Of a stretch of 64,000 bases of DNA, positions 1 through 8,301 are shown piece after piece. The translations under genes and the position numbers were made by a program. How positions within the stretch are numbered: the stretch's first letter is position 1; each line of letters begins with the position of its first letter. The DNA is from Zeimonas sp003577305 (GTDB lineage Bacteria > Pseudomonadota > Gammaproteobacteria > Burkholderiales > Burkholderiaceae_E). The notes under the pieces were generated by a model. That model was not told where the DNA came from and made no database searches. It saw only the letters and a list, made by a program, of their open reading frames with translations. Where the stretch lies: NCBI GenBank assembly GCA_030263385.1, contig SZOX01000003.1, positions 310,001-374,000 on the forward strand. Direction: 5' to 3'.

Positions 1-1
1 G

Positions 2-1201
2 CTGGTCCTGCACGGCTCGGGCCCGATGCGCGTCGGTGCCGGCCTGCACTACGTCGCGGTCAACCTGGTGGCTTCGTCGCTGTTCCTGATCGGCGTGGCG
101 ATGATCTACGCGGTCAGCGGCACGCTGAACATGGCCGATCTGGCCCGGCTGCTGCCCGCCCTGGAACCCGGGGATCGCCAGTTGTTCGAGTCGGGCGCGG
201 CGGTGCTCGCGGTCGCCTTCCTGGTGAAGAGCGCGATCTGGCCGCTCGCGTTCTGGCTGGCGCCGGCCTACTCGGCCGCGAGCACGCCGGCGGCCGCGAT
301 CTTCGCGATCCTGACCAAGGTCGGCATCTACGTGATCCTGCGCCTGTGGCTGCTGCTGTTCGTCGACGGCAGCGGCGATCCGGCCGGTTTCGGCCGCGAC
401 TGGCTGCTCTACGGCGGCATGGCGACGATCGGCTTCTCGGCGATCGGCATGCTGGCGACCCAGGACCTGAGGCGCGTCGCGAGCTACAGCGTGGTCATGT
501 CCTCGGGCACGCTGCTGGCCGCCGTCGCGTTCGACCGTCCCGTGGTGCTGGCCGGCGCGCTCTATTACCTGGTCAGTGCGACGTTCGCCGCGAGCGCGCT
601 GTTCCTGCTGGTCGAACTGGTCGAGCGCGGCCGTGCCTTCGGTTCGGACGTGCTGGCGGTCACGCTCGAGGCGTTCGAAGCGGAAGGAGCACTGCACGCG
701 GGGCCGCCGATCGCTGCCGACGAGCAGGAGGATTCCGGCGTGGTGATTCCGGCCGCGATGGCGTTTCTCGGCACGAGCTTCGTCGCCTGCGCACTGCTGA
801 TGGCGGGCCTGCCGCCGCTGTCGGGCTTCGTCGCGAAGTTCGCGCTGCTGGCCGCAGTGCTCGAGCCGGCCGGATCGCGGGCGCCCGACGCTGTCGCGCC
901 CGCCGCGTGGGCGATGCTCGGCGTGGTGATCGCCTCGGGGCTGGTCGCGGCGATCGCGACGATGCGCATCGGCATCCGCGTGTTCTGGGTGCAGGTGCGG
1001 CGCGACCCGCCGCGATTGCGCGTGATCGAGGCGATGCCGGTCGCGGCGCTGCTCGCCGCCTGCGTCGCGATCACGATCCAGGCCGGGCCGGTGATGCGCT
1101 ACGTCGAGGCCGCCGCGGCCGCGGTGCATCGCGGCGGCGCCTACGTCGACGCGGTTCTCGCAGCGCCGCAGGTGCCTGCGCCGGTGGAGGCGCGGCGATG
1201 A
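2..1201 (+). CDS. mrpD: Mrp-type Na+/H+ antiporter subunit D (5' end outside window)
   Basis: Membrane subunit of the multi-component Mrp/Mnh/Pha monovalent cation/proton antiporter, related to the proton-pumping subunits of complex I. The frame is open from base 2, before the first ATG at 26, so the gene starts upstream of the window; about 399 residues are visible. Many hydrophobic helices are seen, with the family's Lys inside a helix near 'FLVKSAIWPLAFWL' followed by the 'SAASTPAAAI' stretch, and a second motif 'GLPPLSGFVAKF' near the C-terminus. The stop overlaps the next start as ATGA, so it is translationally coupled to mrpE. Naming as D rather than A rests on length and on the order D-E-F-G. 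Confidence 0.93.
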   Translation: MVLHGSGPMRVGAGLHYVAVNLVASSLFLIGVAMIYAVSGTLNMADLARLLPALEPGDRQLFESGAAVLAVAFLVKSAIWPLAFWLAPAYSAASTPAAAIFAILTKVGIYVILRLWLLLFVDGSGDPAGFGRDWLLYGGMATIGFSAIGMLATQDLRRVASYSVVMSSGTLLAAVAFDRPVVLAGALYYLVSATFAASALFLLVELVERGRAFGSDVLAVTLEAFEAEGALHAGPPIAADEQEDSGVVIPAAMAFLGTSFVACALLMAGLPPLSGFVAKFALLAAVLEPAGSRAPDAVAPAAWAMLGVVIASGLVAAIATMRIGIRVFWVQVRRDPPRLRVIEAMPVAALLAACVAITIQAGPVMRYVEAAAAAVHRGGAYVDAVLAAPQVPAPVEARR

Positions 1202-1686
1202 GGCGCTGGCTTCCCGCGCCGGCGATGTCGGCCTTCCTGGCGCTCATGTGGCTCGTGCTGGCGCAGAGCCTCGCGCCTGGCCACCTGCTGCTCGCGCTGC
1301 TGCTCGGCCTGTGGGTGCCGCACGCGACCCGGCAGATGCGCCCGCTGCAGCCGCGCCTGCGCCGCCCGGCGACGATGCTGCGGCTGTTCGTGGTGGTCGT
1401 CGCCGACGTGGTGCGATCCTGCATCCACGTCTCCGTGATCATCCTGGGCAGGCCGCAGCGGCGCCAGCGCTCCGGCTTCCTCGACATTCCGCTCGACCTG
1501 CGCGATCCGCACGGACTGGCCGTGCTCTCGGCGATCATCAACTCGACGCCCGGCACGGTCTGGGCCGAGTCGAGTGCGGACGGGAAGTGGCTGACGATCC
1601 ACGTGCTCGACCTGGACGACGAGCAGCGCTGGATCGACACGATCAAGAACCGCTACGAAAAACCGCTGATGGCGATCTTCGAATGA
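1198..1686 (+). CDS. mrpE: Mrp-type Na+/H+ antiporter subunit E
   Basis: Small membrane subunit (162 aa) of the Mrp antiporter. Two hydrophobic N-terminal segments (about residues 8-40) and a further one near 60-80 precede a soluble C-terminal half with the family signature 'INSTPGTVWAE' and 'DLDDEQRW'. The start ATG overlaps the stop of mrpD by four bases and the stop overlaps the start of mrpF, so the genes are co-translated. It is an accessory subunit needed for assembly of the complex in characterised systems; that role is family knowledge, not visible here. Confidence 0.92.
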   Translation: MRRWLPAPAMSAFLALMWLVLAQSLAPGHLLLALLLGLWVPHATRQMRPLQPRLRRPATMLRLFVVVVADVVRSCIHVSVIILGRPQRRQRSGFLDIPLDLRDPHGLAVLSAIINSTPGTVWAESSADGKWLTIHVLDLDDEQRWIDTIKNRYEKPLMAIFE

Positions 1687-1961
1687 CGACCGTACTGCAC
1701 GCCGCGATCGGCTTCCTGCTGGCCTGCCTCGGCCTGGCGGTCGTGTTCGCCACGATCAGGCTGTTTCGCGGCCCCAGCGCCCAGGACCGGGTGATGGCGC
1801 TCGACACGCTCTACCTGTGCGCGATGCTGATCACGCTGACCCTCGGCATGCGCTTCGGCAGCCTGCTCTACTTCGAGGTGGCGCTGCTGATCGCGCTGGT
1901 CGGCTTCGTGGGTTCGATCGCGATGGCCAAGTTCCTGCTGCGCGGCGAGGTGATCGAATGA
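1683..1961 (+). CDS. mrpF: Mrp-type Na+/H+ antiporter subunit F
   Basis: 92-residue membrane subunit of the Mrp antiporter with three hydrophobic helices. The conserved loop 'GPSAQDRVMALDT' after the first helix is typical of MrpF/PhaF. Both ends overlap neighbouring genes by four bases (ATGA), placing it firmly in the mrpD-E-F-G operon. Confidence 0.92.
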   Translation: MTTVLHAAIGFLLACLGLAVVFATIRLFRGPSAQDRVMALDTLYLCAMLITLTLGMRFGSLLYFEVALLIALVGFVGSIAMAKFLLRGEVIE

Positions 1962-2341
1962 GCGCCGCGTCGTTGCCGCTGTGGGCTGCGGTCCCGGTGA
2001 CGCTGCTGTTGCTGCTGGCCGGCTGCCTGGTGCTGATCGGATCGCTCGGGCTGCTGCGCCTGTCGAACTTCTACCAGCGCAGCCACGGGCCGGCGATGGT
2101 CAACACGCTCGGTGCCGGCTGCGTGCTGATCGCCTCGATGCTGTACTTCAGCGCGGCCGGTTCGCGCCCGGTGATCCACGAACTGCTGATCACGGTGTTC
2201 GTGCTGCTGACCGCGCCGGTGACCGCGATGCTGCTGATGCGCGCGGCGCTGCATCGCGACCGGCGCAGCGGACGCAACGACGTTCCTGCTGCGCCGGGTG
2301 CGTCGGGCGCGTCGGCGGTCACCGGTCTGCGCCGGGAGTGA
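1958..2341 (+). CDS. mrpG: Mrp-type Na+/H+ antiporter subunit G
   Basis: 127-residue last subunit of the Mrp antiporter operon. Three hydrophobic helices are seen, with the family motif 'GLLRLSNFYQRSHGP' between helices 1 and 2 and 'ITVFVLLTAPVTAMLLMRAA' at the end of helix 3. The C-terminal 25 residues are polar and rich in Gly, Ala and Arg. Ninety-odd bases separate it from ybaK, with no clear terminator. Confidence 0.92.
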   Translation: MSAASLPLWAAVPVTLLLLLAGCLVLIGSLGLLRLSNFYQRSHGPAMVNTLGAGCVLIASMLYFSAAGSRPVIHELLITVFVLLTAPVTAMLLMRAALHRDRRSGRNDVPAAPGASGASAVTGLRRE

Positions 2342-2433
2342 AGCGGCCGGCATGGCCACTGCGGACATCGATGCATTGCACGGGCTTGCGCGCCTGCACG
2401 CGCGCACGCGCGGGCCCCGTCCCGGGTGAGAAC

Positions 2434-2919
2434 GTGTCGAAGCACGTCCCGGAGACGCCCGCGACGCAGTGGCTGAAGCGCCAGGGGGTCGCTTTCGGCG
2501 AGCATCCGTACCGCTACGTCGAGCACGGAGGCACCGCCGAGTCGGCGCGCCAGCTCGGCCTGGACGAGCACTCGGTCGTCAAGACGCTGGTCATGCAGGA
2601 CGAAGCGGCGAAACCGCTCTTCGTGCTGATGCACGGCGACCGCAAGGTGTCCACGAAGAACCTGGCGCGGCAGGTCGGGCGCAAGAGCATCGCGCCCTGC
2701 GCGCCCGGGGTTGCCCAGCGGCACTCGGGCTACCTGGTCGGCGGCACCTCGCCGTTCGCCGCGCGCAAACCGATGCCGGTCTACGTCGAGGCCTCGATCC
2801 TCGCGTTGCCGAAGATCTGGATCAACGGCGGGCGGCGCGGCTTCCTGGTGTCGATCGACCCGCGCGTGCTGGTCGATCTGCTGCACACGCAGCCGGTACA
2901 CTGCGCGCTCATGGAGTGA
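2434..2919 (+). CDS. ybaK: YbaK-family Cys-tRNA(Pro) deacylase
   Basis: Trans-editing enzyme that hydrolyses Cys-tRNA(Pro) formed by misacylation. 161 residues from a GTG at 2434; no ATG lies in a better place and 'VSKHVPETPATQWL' resembles the usual YbaK N-terminus. The catalytic Lys lies in 'HSVVKTLVMQD' and the C-terminal half carries the family's 'GGTSPFA..KPMPVYVE' and 'INGGRRG' segments. A second, more distant YbaK-fold protein is encoded at 36979-37479. It is followed after 21 bases by plsY on the same strand. Confidence 0.88.
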   Translation: MSKHVPETPATQWLKRQGVAFGEHPYRYVEHGGTAESARQLGLDEHSVVKTLVMQDEAAKPLFVLMHGDRKVSTKNLARQVGRKSIAPCAPGVAQRHSGYLVGGTSPFAARKPMPVYVEASILALPKIWINGGRRGFLVSIDPRVLVDLLHTQPVHCALME

Positions 2920-2940
2920 GTACCTGGGGGCGAGGCGGAG

Positions 2941-3558
2941 ATGGACGCGCTCTACGGCGTGCTGGCGGTGCTGGGCGCCTACCTGATCGGATCGATCTCG
3001 TTCGCGGTCGTGGTCAGCAAGGCGATGGGCCTGGCCGACCCGCGCAGCTACGGCTCGCGCAACCCGGGCGCCACCAACGTGCTGCGCACCGGCAACCGGC
3101 TCGCCGCCGCGCTCACGCTCGCTGGCGACGCGGTCAAGGGGCTGTTCGCGGTGCTGCTCGCGAAGGCGCTGGCTGTGCGCTTCGGCTTCGGCGAAGGCAC
3201 CATCGCGCTGGTGGCGCTGGCCGCTTTCGTCGGGCACCTGTTCCCGGTGTTCCACCGTTTCGAGGGCGGCAAGGGGGTCGCCACCGCCGCGGGAGTGCTG
3301 CTCGCGCTCAACGCGGTGCTCGGCCTGGGCACGCTCGCCACCTGGCTGCTGATCGCGTACTTCTTCCGCTATTCGTCGCTGGCTGCGCTGGTCGCCGCTG
3401 CCTTCGCGCCGCTGTGGTATCTCTTCCTGTTCGGCCCCGATCCGGTGGCCGCGGCGGTGGCGCTGATGAGTGCGCTGCTGGTCTGGCGGCATGCGAACAA
3501 CATCCGTAACCTGCTCGCGGGCAAGGAGAGCCGGATCGGCCAGAAGAAGCGGGCGTAG
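2941..3558 (+). CDS. plsY: glycerol-3-phosphate acyltransferase PlsY
   Basis: Integral membrane acyl-phosphate:glycerol-3-phosphate acyltransferase making lysophosphatidic acid, the first step of phospholipid synthesis. At 205 aa it is of family size. The three conserved PlsY motifs are present: 'GSISFAVVVSK' early, 'GSRNPGATNVLRTG' at about 40-53, and 'GHLFPVFHRFEGGKGVAT' at about 100-117. It converges with tsaD, the two stops being 8 bases apart, an arrangement common near rpsU in proteobacteria. Confidence 0.96.
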   Translation: MDALYGVLAVLGAYLIGSISFAVVVSKAMGLADPRSYGSRNPGATNVLRTGNRLAAALTLAGDAVKGLFAVLLAKALAVRFGFGEGTIALVALAAFVGHLFPVFHRFEGGKGVATAAGVLLALNAVLGLGTLATWLLIAYFFRYSSLAALVAAAFAPLWYLFLFGPDPVAAAVALMSALLVWRHANNIRNLLAGKESRIGQKKRA

Positions 3559-3566
3559 AGCGCGAA

Positions 3567-4601
3567 TCAGGCCGCGCCCAGTTCCTCCATCGGCCAGCGC
3601 GGCCGCACCCGGAAGCCGTCGATTGCCGTTCCCGCGCCGACGGTGGGCGTCGCGCCCGCCTGCAGGCGCAGCGCGCCGGCGAACGCGATCATCGCGCCGT
3701 TGTCCGAGCACAGCGCCGGCTCGGGGAAATGCACGCGCAGGCGCTCGCGCGCCGACACTTCCCGCAATTGTTCGCGCAGCCGCCGGTTGGCGCTCACGCC
3801 GCCGGCCACCACCAGCCGCTCATGGCCGGTCTCGCGCAGCGCGCGCAGCGATTTTTCCACCAGCACGTCGACGATCGCGGCTTCCACCTCGGCGGCGAGA
3901 TCGGCGCGCGACTGCTCGTCGGGCAGGCCGCGGCGCACCGCGGTGAGCACTGCGGTCTTCAGGCCGCTGAAACTGAAGTCGAGGTCGCCGGACTGCAGCA
4001 TCGGCCGCGGCAGCCGGTAGCGCCCGGGGGTGCCTTCGGCCGCCAGCCGCGAGATCGCCGGTCCGCCGGGGTAGCCCAGGCCGAGCAATTGCGCACTCTT
4101 GTCGAAAGCCTCGCCGGCCGCATCGTCGAGCGTGTCGCCGAGCAGCGCGTAGCGTCCGATGCCGGACACCTCCATCAGCTGGGTGTGTCCGCCCGAGACC
4201 AGCAGCGCGACGAACGGGAACGCCGGCGGGTCGTCCGACAGCAGCGGCGACAGCAGGTGGCCTTCGAGATGGTGAATGCCGATCGCCGGGATGCCGAGCG
4301 CGAAGGCCATCGAGGCGCCGATGCCGGCGCCCACCAGCAGCGCGCCTGCCAGGCCGGGGCCCTCGGTGCAGGCGATCGCGCCGACCGCCGTCAAGTCGAC
4401 GCCGGCCTGCTCCAGAACCTGCCGCGTGAGCGGCAGCACGCGCCGGATGTGGTCGCGCGACGCGAGCTCGGGCACGACGCCGCCGTAGCGTTCGTGCATC
4501 GCGATCTGCGAGTGCAGCGCCTGCCCGAGCAGCCCGCGTTCGGTGCAATACAGCGCGACGCCGGTCTCGTCGCAGGAAGTCTCGATGCCCAGGACTTTCA
4601 C
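3567..4601 (-). CDS. tsaD: tRNA N6-threonylcarbamoyladenosine transferase TsaD
   Basis: Catalytic ATPase-fold subunit of the t6A37 tRNA modification complex. 344 residues from a GTG at 4601, where the protein opens with the family's 'VKVLGIETSCDETGVAL'. The iron-binding 'HHLEGHLLSPLL' and the 'VSGGHTQL' and 'GGVSANRRLREQL' motifs are present. An upstream in-frame extension is open for about 120 codons but is compositionally odd, so it was not used. It is transcribed away from rpsU and convergently to plsY. Confidence 0.96.
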   Translation of the reverse strand: MKVLGIETSCDETGVALYCTERGLLGQALHSQIAMHERYGGVVPELASRDHIRRVLPLTRQVLEQAGVDLTAVGAIACTEGPGLAGALLVGAGIGASMAFALGIPAIGIHHLEGHLLSPLLSDDPPAFPFVALLVSGGHTQLMEVSGIGRYALLGDTLDDAAGEAFDKSAQLLGLGYPGGPAISRLAAEGTPGRYRLPRPMLQSGDLDFSFSGLKTAVLTAVRRGLPDEQSRADLAAEVEAAIVDVLVEKSLRALRETGHERLVVAGGVSANRRLREQLREVSARERLRVHFPEPALCSDNGAMIAFAGALRLQAGATPTVGAGTAIDGFRVRPRWPMEELGAA

Positions 4602-4929
4602 GCGTCGAGTATCGCACGCCGCGGCGGCCGGTTCCGGGCGGCCTTCGCCTGCGGCGGGCGAAGTCCACGCCCACGATCGGCCACCTCGATGACACATCGT
4701 GTGCCACCGTCCATGCCGCGTCGACGCGGTGATCCGGCGCGAACCCGATGCCGCGGGTCGGCCGCGCTTCGAACTGCACACAGGCGCCGGCGCGCTCGCG
4801 GCGCGCGGCCCCGCATTTCGTCGGCGAAGCGGTCGACGTGACCGGCTGGCTCGGCGGCTACGACTTCCAGTGGACCTGGGCGCCGGCGTTCGCCGCCGGG
4901 CAAGCGATCGGCGCGTCCTGAGCCCGGCG
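4602..4929. other. 328-base gap with a possible decayed coding fragment
   Basis: No intact gene lies between tsaD and the diguanylate cyclase gene. On the plus strand two adjacent frames read like one broken protein: 'RFELHTGAGALAARG' (about 4767-4811) and then, one frame on, 'VGEAVDVTGWLGGYDFQWTW' (about 4829-4888), ending at a TGA at 4919-4921. The source protein is not recognised, and a chance reading in GC-rich DNA is possible. Confidence 0.3.
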
Positions 4930-6129
4930 TCAGGCCGCGAGCGGCACGTCGTCGGCAACCACGCGATTGCGCCCGTCGGCCTTGGCGCGATAGGCGCGGC
5001 GGTCCGCCTCGTCGAGCAGCTGCCGCAGCGTCTTGCCGTGGCGGTGCACGGTCACGCCGATGCTCAGCGTCACCGGAATCCGCTCGCTGTCCAGACGGTA
5101 CGGCGAGGCTTCCATGTTCGCGCGCAGCCGCTCGGCGACGATGAAGGCCGCCGCTTCGCTCGGAACGGGCACCAGCGCGCAGAACTCGTCGCCGCCGTAG
5201 CGCACGATCAGCGAATCCCTGCGCAGCGTGTGCCGCAGCAAGCCGGCGACGTGGCGCAGCACGAGATCGCCGATCGCGTGGCCGTGCCGGTCGTTGATCG
5301 CCTTGAACCGGTCCACGTCGATCATCAGCAGCGCGATGCAACCCCCCTGGGGCGCGCTGGCGAGCAGCCGGTCGCCCGACTCCTGCAGCGAGCGCCGCGA
5401 TACCAGTCCGGTCAGGTCGTCGGTGGTCGCCATCCGGTGCAACCGTGCGCTCAGCTGCGAGTTGACGACGCTGAGCACCGATACCGTGATCGCGAACGGC
5501 ATCGAGCTGAAGACCGCCGCGAAGAACATGCGCAACACTGCGGGCGGCGCCGATCCGTCGGGATGCAGCGCAATGCCGTGCGCGAGGAACATGATCGCGC
5601 GCACCGTCACGAGCGCGCCGAACAGGATCAGCAGCGCACGCATCAGCCGCACCGAGCGCAATGAAGCGATCAAGTGCGAACGGTGCGACTCGAAGGCGGC
5701 CAGGCCCATGAAGACGACCACGAACGCGCTGCTCAGCGAGATCCGGGCGATCGCGGCGTTGGCGCTGGGTTCGCGCAGCGCGAAGAGCGCCACGACGTAG
5801 CCGACGAGCACGAGGCCGGCCATGAGGGTAAGTCCTTCGGTGCGCGGATGCCCGTACAGTTGCCTGGAGCCGAGCCAGATCAGCACCGCGCATATGCCGA
5901 AGCCCGCGTAGCCGACCAGCGGCGCCAGCCATCCGGTGAGGGGCTCGCGCGCCGCGAACGCCATGAATCCGACACCGAGCGCGAAGATGCCCGCGGCGAA
6001 CAGGGACAGTGCCGGGCTCGACTCGCGATGTTCGCGTCGAAGCCAGAGCAGGATCACCGCCCCGACCAGGCTGCCGAACCCGGTCAGGAGATACACGGTG
6101 GGGATGTGCAGGAGCGCCGCGAGCGTCAT
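4930..6129 (-). CDS. membrane-anchored GGDEF diguanylate cyclase
   Basis: Makes cyclic di-GMP from two GTP. The 399-aa protein has an N-terminal membrane region of about seven hydrophobic helices (residues 1-215) and a C-terminal GGDEF domain with the intact active site 'RYGGDEFCALVPV'. The residues five before GGDEF read 'RRDS', so the usual RxxD product-inhibition site is not intact. The chosen ATG at 6129 starts 'MTLAALLHIPTVYLL'; the frame is open further upstream but becomes arginine-rich. The signal sensed by the membrane part cannot be deduced. It stands alone, with no EAL gene beside it. Confidence 0.9.
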   Translation of the reverse strand: MTLAALLHIPTVYLLTGFGSLVGAVILLWLRREHRESSPALSLFAAGIFALGVGFMAFAAREPLTGWLAPLVGYAGFGICAVLIWLGSRQLYGHPRTEGLTLMAGLVLVGYVVALFALREPSANAAIARISLSSAFVVVFMGLAAFESHRSHLIASLRSVRLMRALLILFGALVTVRAIMFLAHGIALHPDGSAPPAVLRMFFAAVFSSMPFAITVSVLSVVNSQLSARLHRMATTDDLTGLVSRRSLQESGDRLLASAPQGGCIALLMIDVDRFKAINDRHGHAIGDLVLRHVAGLLRHTLRRDSLIVRYGGDEFCALVPVPSEAAAFIVAERLRANMEASPYRLDSERIPVTLSIGVTVHRHGKTLRQLLDEADRRAYRAKADGRNRVVADDVPLAA

Positions 6130-6274
6130 GTGGCGGATTCTCGGCGGGGCGCTCGCGGCGCCGCGGCGCGACCCGATGGGTGGCGTCGGGCGGCGGTTCC
6201 CCGGTTGACTGGCGCCGGGCGTCGCTGCCGGCGTGCAACGGCCGCGGCACGCCGCCGCGCGGCACGCCAGGCGA

Positions 6275-7279
6275 TCAGAACCCGATCCGCACGCGCCGCG
6301 CCGAGCGCTCGTTGGCCAGGTCGTGCAGCCCGATCTCGCTGTGTCCGGCGAGTTTTGCGCTTCCGAAGGCGCCCACCAGTTGCCGGCGCATCTCGCGCGG
6401 CGCGCAGCGCGCCAGCCGGTCGGCCACCGCCTCGGCCAACTGCTCCGGGAACTGCGCACCCCACTCGTGCGAATCGCGGATCTCGCGGTACAGCCCCTGC
6501 GCGATGCGCCTGGCGCCGTCGCGGTCGGGGGGCGGAATCTCGTAGACGTTCATCCGGTTCAGGATCGGGTCGGGAATGCGCCCGATGTCGTTGGCGGTAG
6601 CCACCCAGACGATGTCGGAGCAGTCGACCGGCACCTCGGCGAACTCGTCGACGAACTCCGCGGCAGTGTCGGGTTCGAGCAGCGCGTAGAGCGCCCCGAG
6701 CGGGTCGTATTGCCCGTCGGCCGACGCCTTGTCGATCTCGTCGACCACCATCACCGGGTTGGCGTAGTCGCCGTGCACCAGCGTGTCGAACACCTTGCCG
6801 GCGCGCGCGTTGCGCCACTGCGACGACGCGCCGGAGAGGATCCATCCGGCGGTGAGCGAGCCCATCGACACGAAGCCGTAGCCGGTGCCGAGCAACTGCG
6901 AGAGCCGGCGCGCGAACCGGGTCTTGCCGATGCCCGGCTCGCCGAGCAGCAGCAGCGGCGTGAGTTCCACCGGATCGGCCGTCTCCAGGCACAGCGCGAG
7001 CTGGCGGCGCAGGTCTTCGAGCACTTCGCCGAAGTTGGGCAGTTCATCGGCGAGCGCGTCGAAGTCGGGCATCGCTGCCGGCTTGACGCTGAACCGGTCG
7101 CCACCGGCCTTCAGCATTTTCTCGTAGGTGCCCTTGAGCGACTCGCTGGCGCCTGCCGGCAGCTCGTCGAGTGCAGCCTCGACCCGGGTCGTGGAATAGA
7201 TCTGGCGGAAGCCGGCAATCGCGATCGGCGTTGCTCCCGGGCGCGGGTCGGTCGCGCTGCTGCGGCTCGTGACAGGCAT
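6275..7279 (-). CDS. AAA-family ATPase, Lon-like, without protease domain
   Basis: 334-residue ATPase. Walker A is 'GEPGIGKTRFA' (about residue 113), Walker B 'VMVVDEIDKA', followed by sensor-1 'WVATAND' and the arginine finger region 'PDPILNRM'. The order and spacing are those of the ATPase module of Lon, but no N-terminal Lon domain or Ser-Lys protease domain follows. Such stand-alone proteins are annotated as AAA or ATP-dependent endopeptidase-like ATPases; the substrate is unknown. It is transcribed divergently from rpsU. Confidence 0.85.
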   Translation of the reverse strand: MPVTSRSSATDPRPGATPIAIAGFRQIYSTTRVEAALDELPAGASESLKGTYEKMLKAGGDRFSVKPAAMPDFDALADELPNFGEVLEDLRRQLALCLETADPVELTPLLLLGEPGIGKTRFARRLSQLLGTGYGFVSMGSLTAGWILSGASSQWRNARAGKVFDTLVHGDYANPVMVVDEIDKASADGQYDPLGALYALLEPDTAAEFVDEFAEVPVDCSDIVWVATANDIGRIPDPILNRMNVYEIPPPDRDGARRIAQGLYREIRDSHEWGAQFPEQLAEAVADRLARCAPREMRRQLVGAFGSAKLAGHSEIGLHDLANERSARRVRIGF

Positions 7280-7430
7280 GGCCCCGATCTCCAGTGCTGC
7301 GTTGCCTGATTCTTGTGCACCTCGGGCCCCCGTTCAAGCCCCGGCGCCGCCATGCGACCCGCCGGCGGGCCCTTCGGTCCGCTGCGAGGCGTGCGGCGCG
7401 GCTCTCACGCCACGCCCGGTTCGGCGGGTT

Positions 7431-7458
7431 TTGCTGCAGCCGGCACGTGCGCTACAAT
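7431..7458 (+). promoter_or_regulatory. sigma70 promoter of rpsU
   Basis: TTGCTG (7431-7436) and TACAAT (7453-7458) are 16 bases apart and lie about 30 bases before the rpsU start. A strong purine-rich Shine-Dalgarno (GAAAGGGGG, 7471-7479) follows. It probably drives the rpsU-yqeY-dnaG(-rpoD) transcript. Confidence 0.6.
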
Positions 7459-7489
7459 TTCGGGTTCCATTGAAAGGGGGTGATCTTTA

Positions 7490-7702
7490 ATGCCGACCGT
7501 CCGCGTCAAGGAGAACGAGCCCTTCGACGTCGCGCTGCGCCGCTTCAAGCGCACGATCGAGAAAGCCGGAATCATTACCGAGCTTCGAGCGCGCGAGTTC
7601 TACGAGAAGCCGACCGCCGAGCGCAAGCGCAAGAAGGCGGCCGCGGTCAAGCGCCACTACAAGCGCCTTCGCAGCCAGATGCTGCCGAAGAAGATGTACT
7701 GA
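7490..7702 (+). CDS. rpsU: 30S ribosomal protein S21
   Basis: 70-residue basic ribosomal protein of the small subunit. The sequence is typical throughout: 'VRVKENEPFDVALRRFKR' at the start, a long Lys/Arg-rich helix and the C-terminal 'LPKKMY'. It is the first gene of the rpsU-yqeY-dnaG-rpoD cluster, with its own promoter and a strong ribosome binding site. Confidence 0.98.
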   Translation: MPTVRVKENEPFDVALRRFKRTIEKAGIITELRAREFYEKPTAERKRKKAAAVKRHYKRLRSQMLPKKMY

Positions 7703-7817
7703 CGCCTGTCCGGCAACACACCCGGCGCCCAGAACCCGAACGACGGGCGGGCGCCGCCCCCGAAGGCCTGCCCGGCGATCAGCGCTGGCGGGCTTTCGTC
7801 CTTTTCCGGGGCACGAG

Positions 7818-8267
7818 ATGAACCTGAAAGAGCGAATCGGCGAAGACATGAAGGCGGCGATGCGCGCCCGCGAAGCCGATCGCCTGTCGGCGATCCGCAT
7901 GCTGCTGGCGGCGATCAAGCAGAAGGAAGTCGACGAGCGCATCACGGTCGACGACGCGCAGGTGGTGGCGATCGTCGATCGCCTGATCCGCCAGCGGCGT
8001 GACTCGATCGAGCAGTTCGAAAAGGCGGGCCGCACCGACCTCGTCGACCGCGAGAAGGCCGAGATCGAAGTGATCTCCGCTTACCTGCCGCAACAGGCCA
8101 GCCCCGCCGAAGTGGCCGCCGAGATCGACGCGGCGATCGCCGCCGCGGGCGCCACCGGGCCGCAGCAGATGGGCAAGGTGATGGCGGTGCTCAAGCAGCG
8201 ACTGGCCGGGCGCACCGACCTCGCCGCCGTCTCGGCGCAGGTCAGGGCGCGGCTCGCCGGCGGCTGA
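7818..8267 (+). CDS. yqeY: GatB/YqeY-domain protein
   Basis: 149-residue helical protein of the GatB/YqeY family, related to the tail domain of the amidotransferase subunit GatB. It shows 'LKERIGEDMKAAMRARE', 'KEVDERI', and the C-terminal 'GPQQMGKVMAVLKQRLAGR' signature. Its place between rpsU and dnaG is standard for beta-proteobacteria. The biochemical role of the stand-alone protein is unsettled. Confidence 0.95.
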   Translation: MNLKERIGEDMKAAMRAREADRLSAIRMLLAAIKQKEVDERITVDDAQVVAIVDRLIRQRRDSIEQFEKAGRTDLVDREKAEIEVISAYLPQQASPAEVAAEIDAAIAAAGATGPQQMGKVMAVLKQRLAGRTDLAAVSAQVRARLAGG

Positions 8268-8301
8268 GATTCAGGGCGCTGGCGCGCGCTACACTGGCCG
8301 C

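Noticed and set aside
7703..7817. Attenuator hairpin between rpsU and yqeY
   Set aside because: Only a 5-base perfect stem (GCCCG/CGGGC) could be formed near the T-rich stretch; too weak to call.
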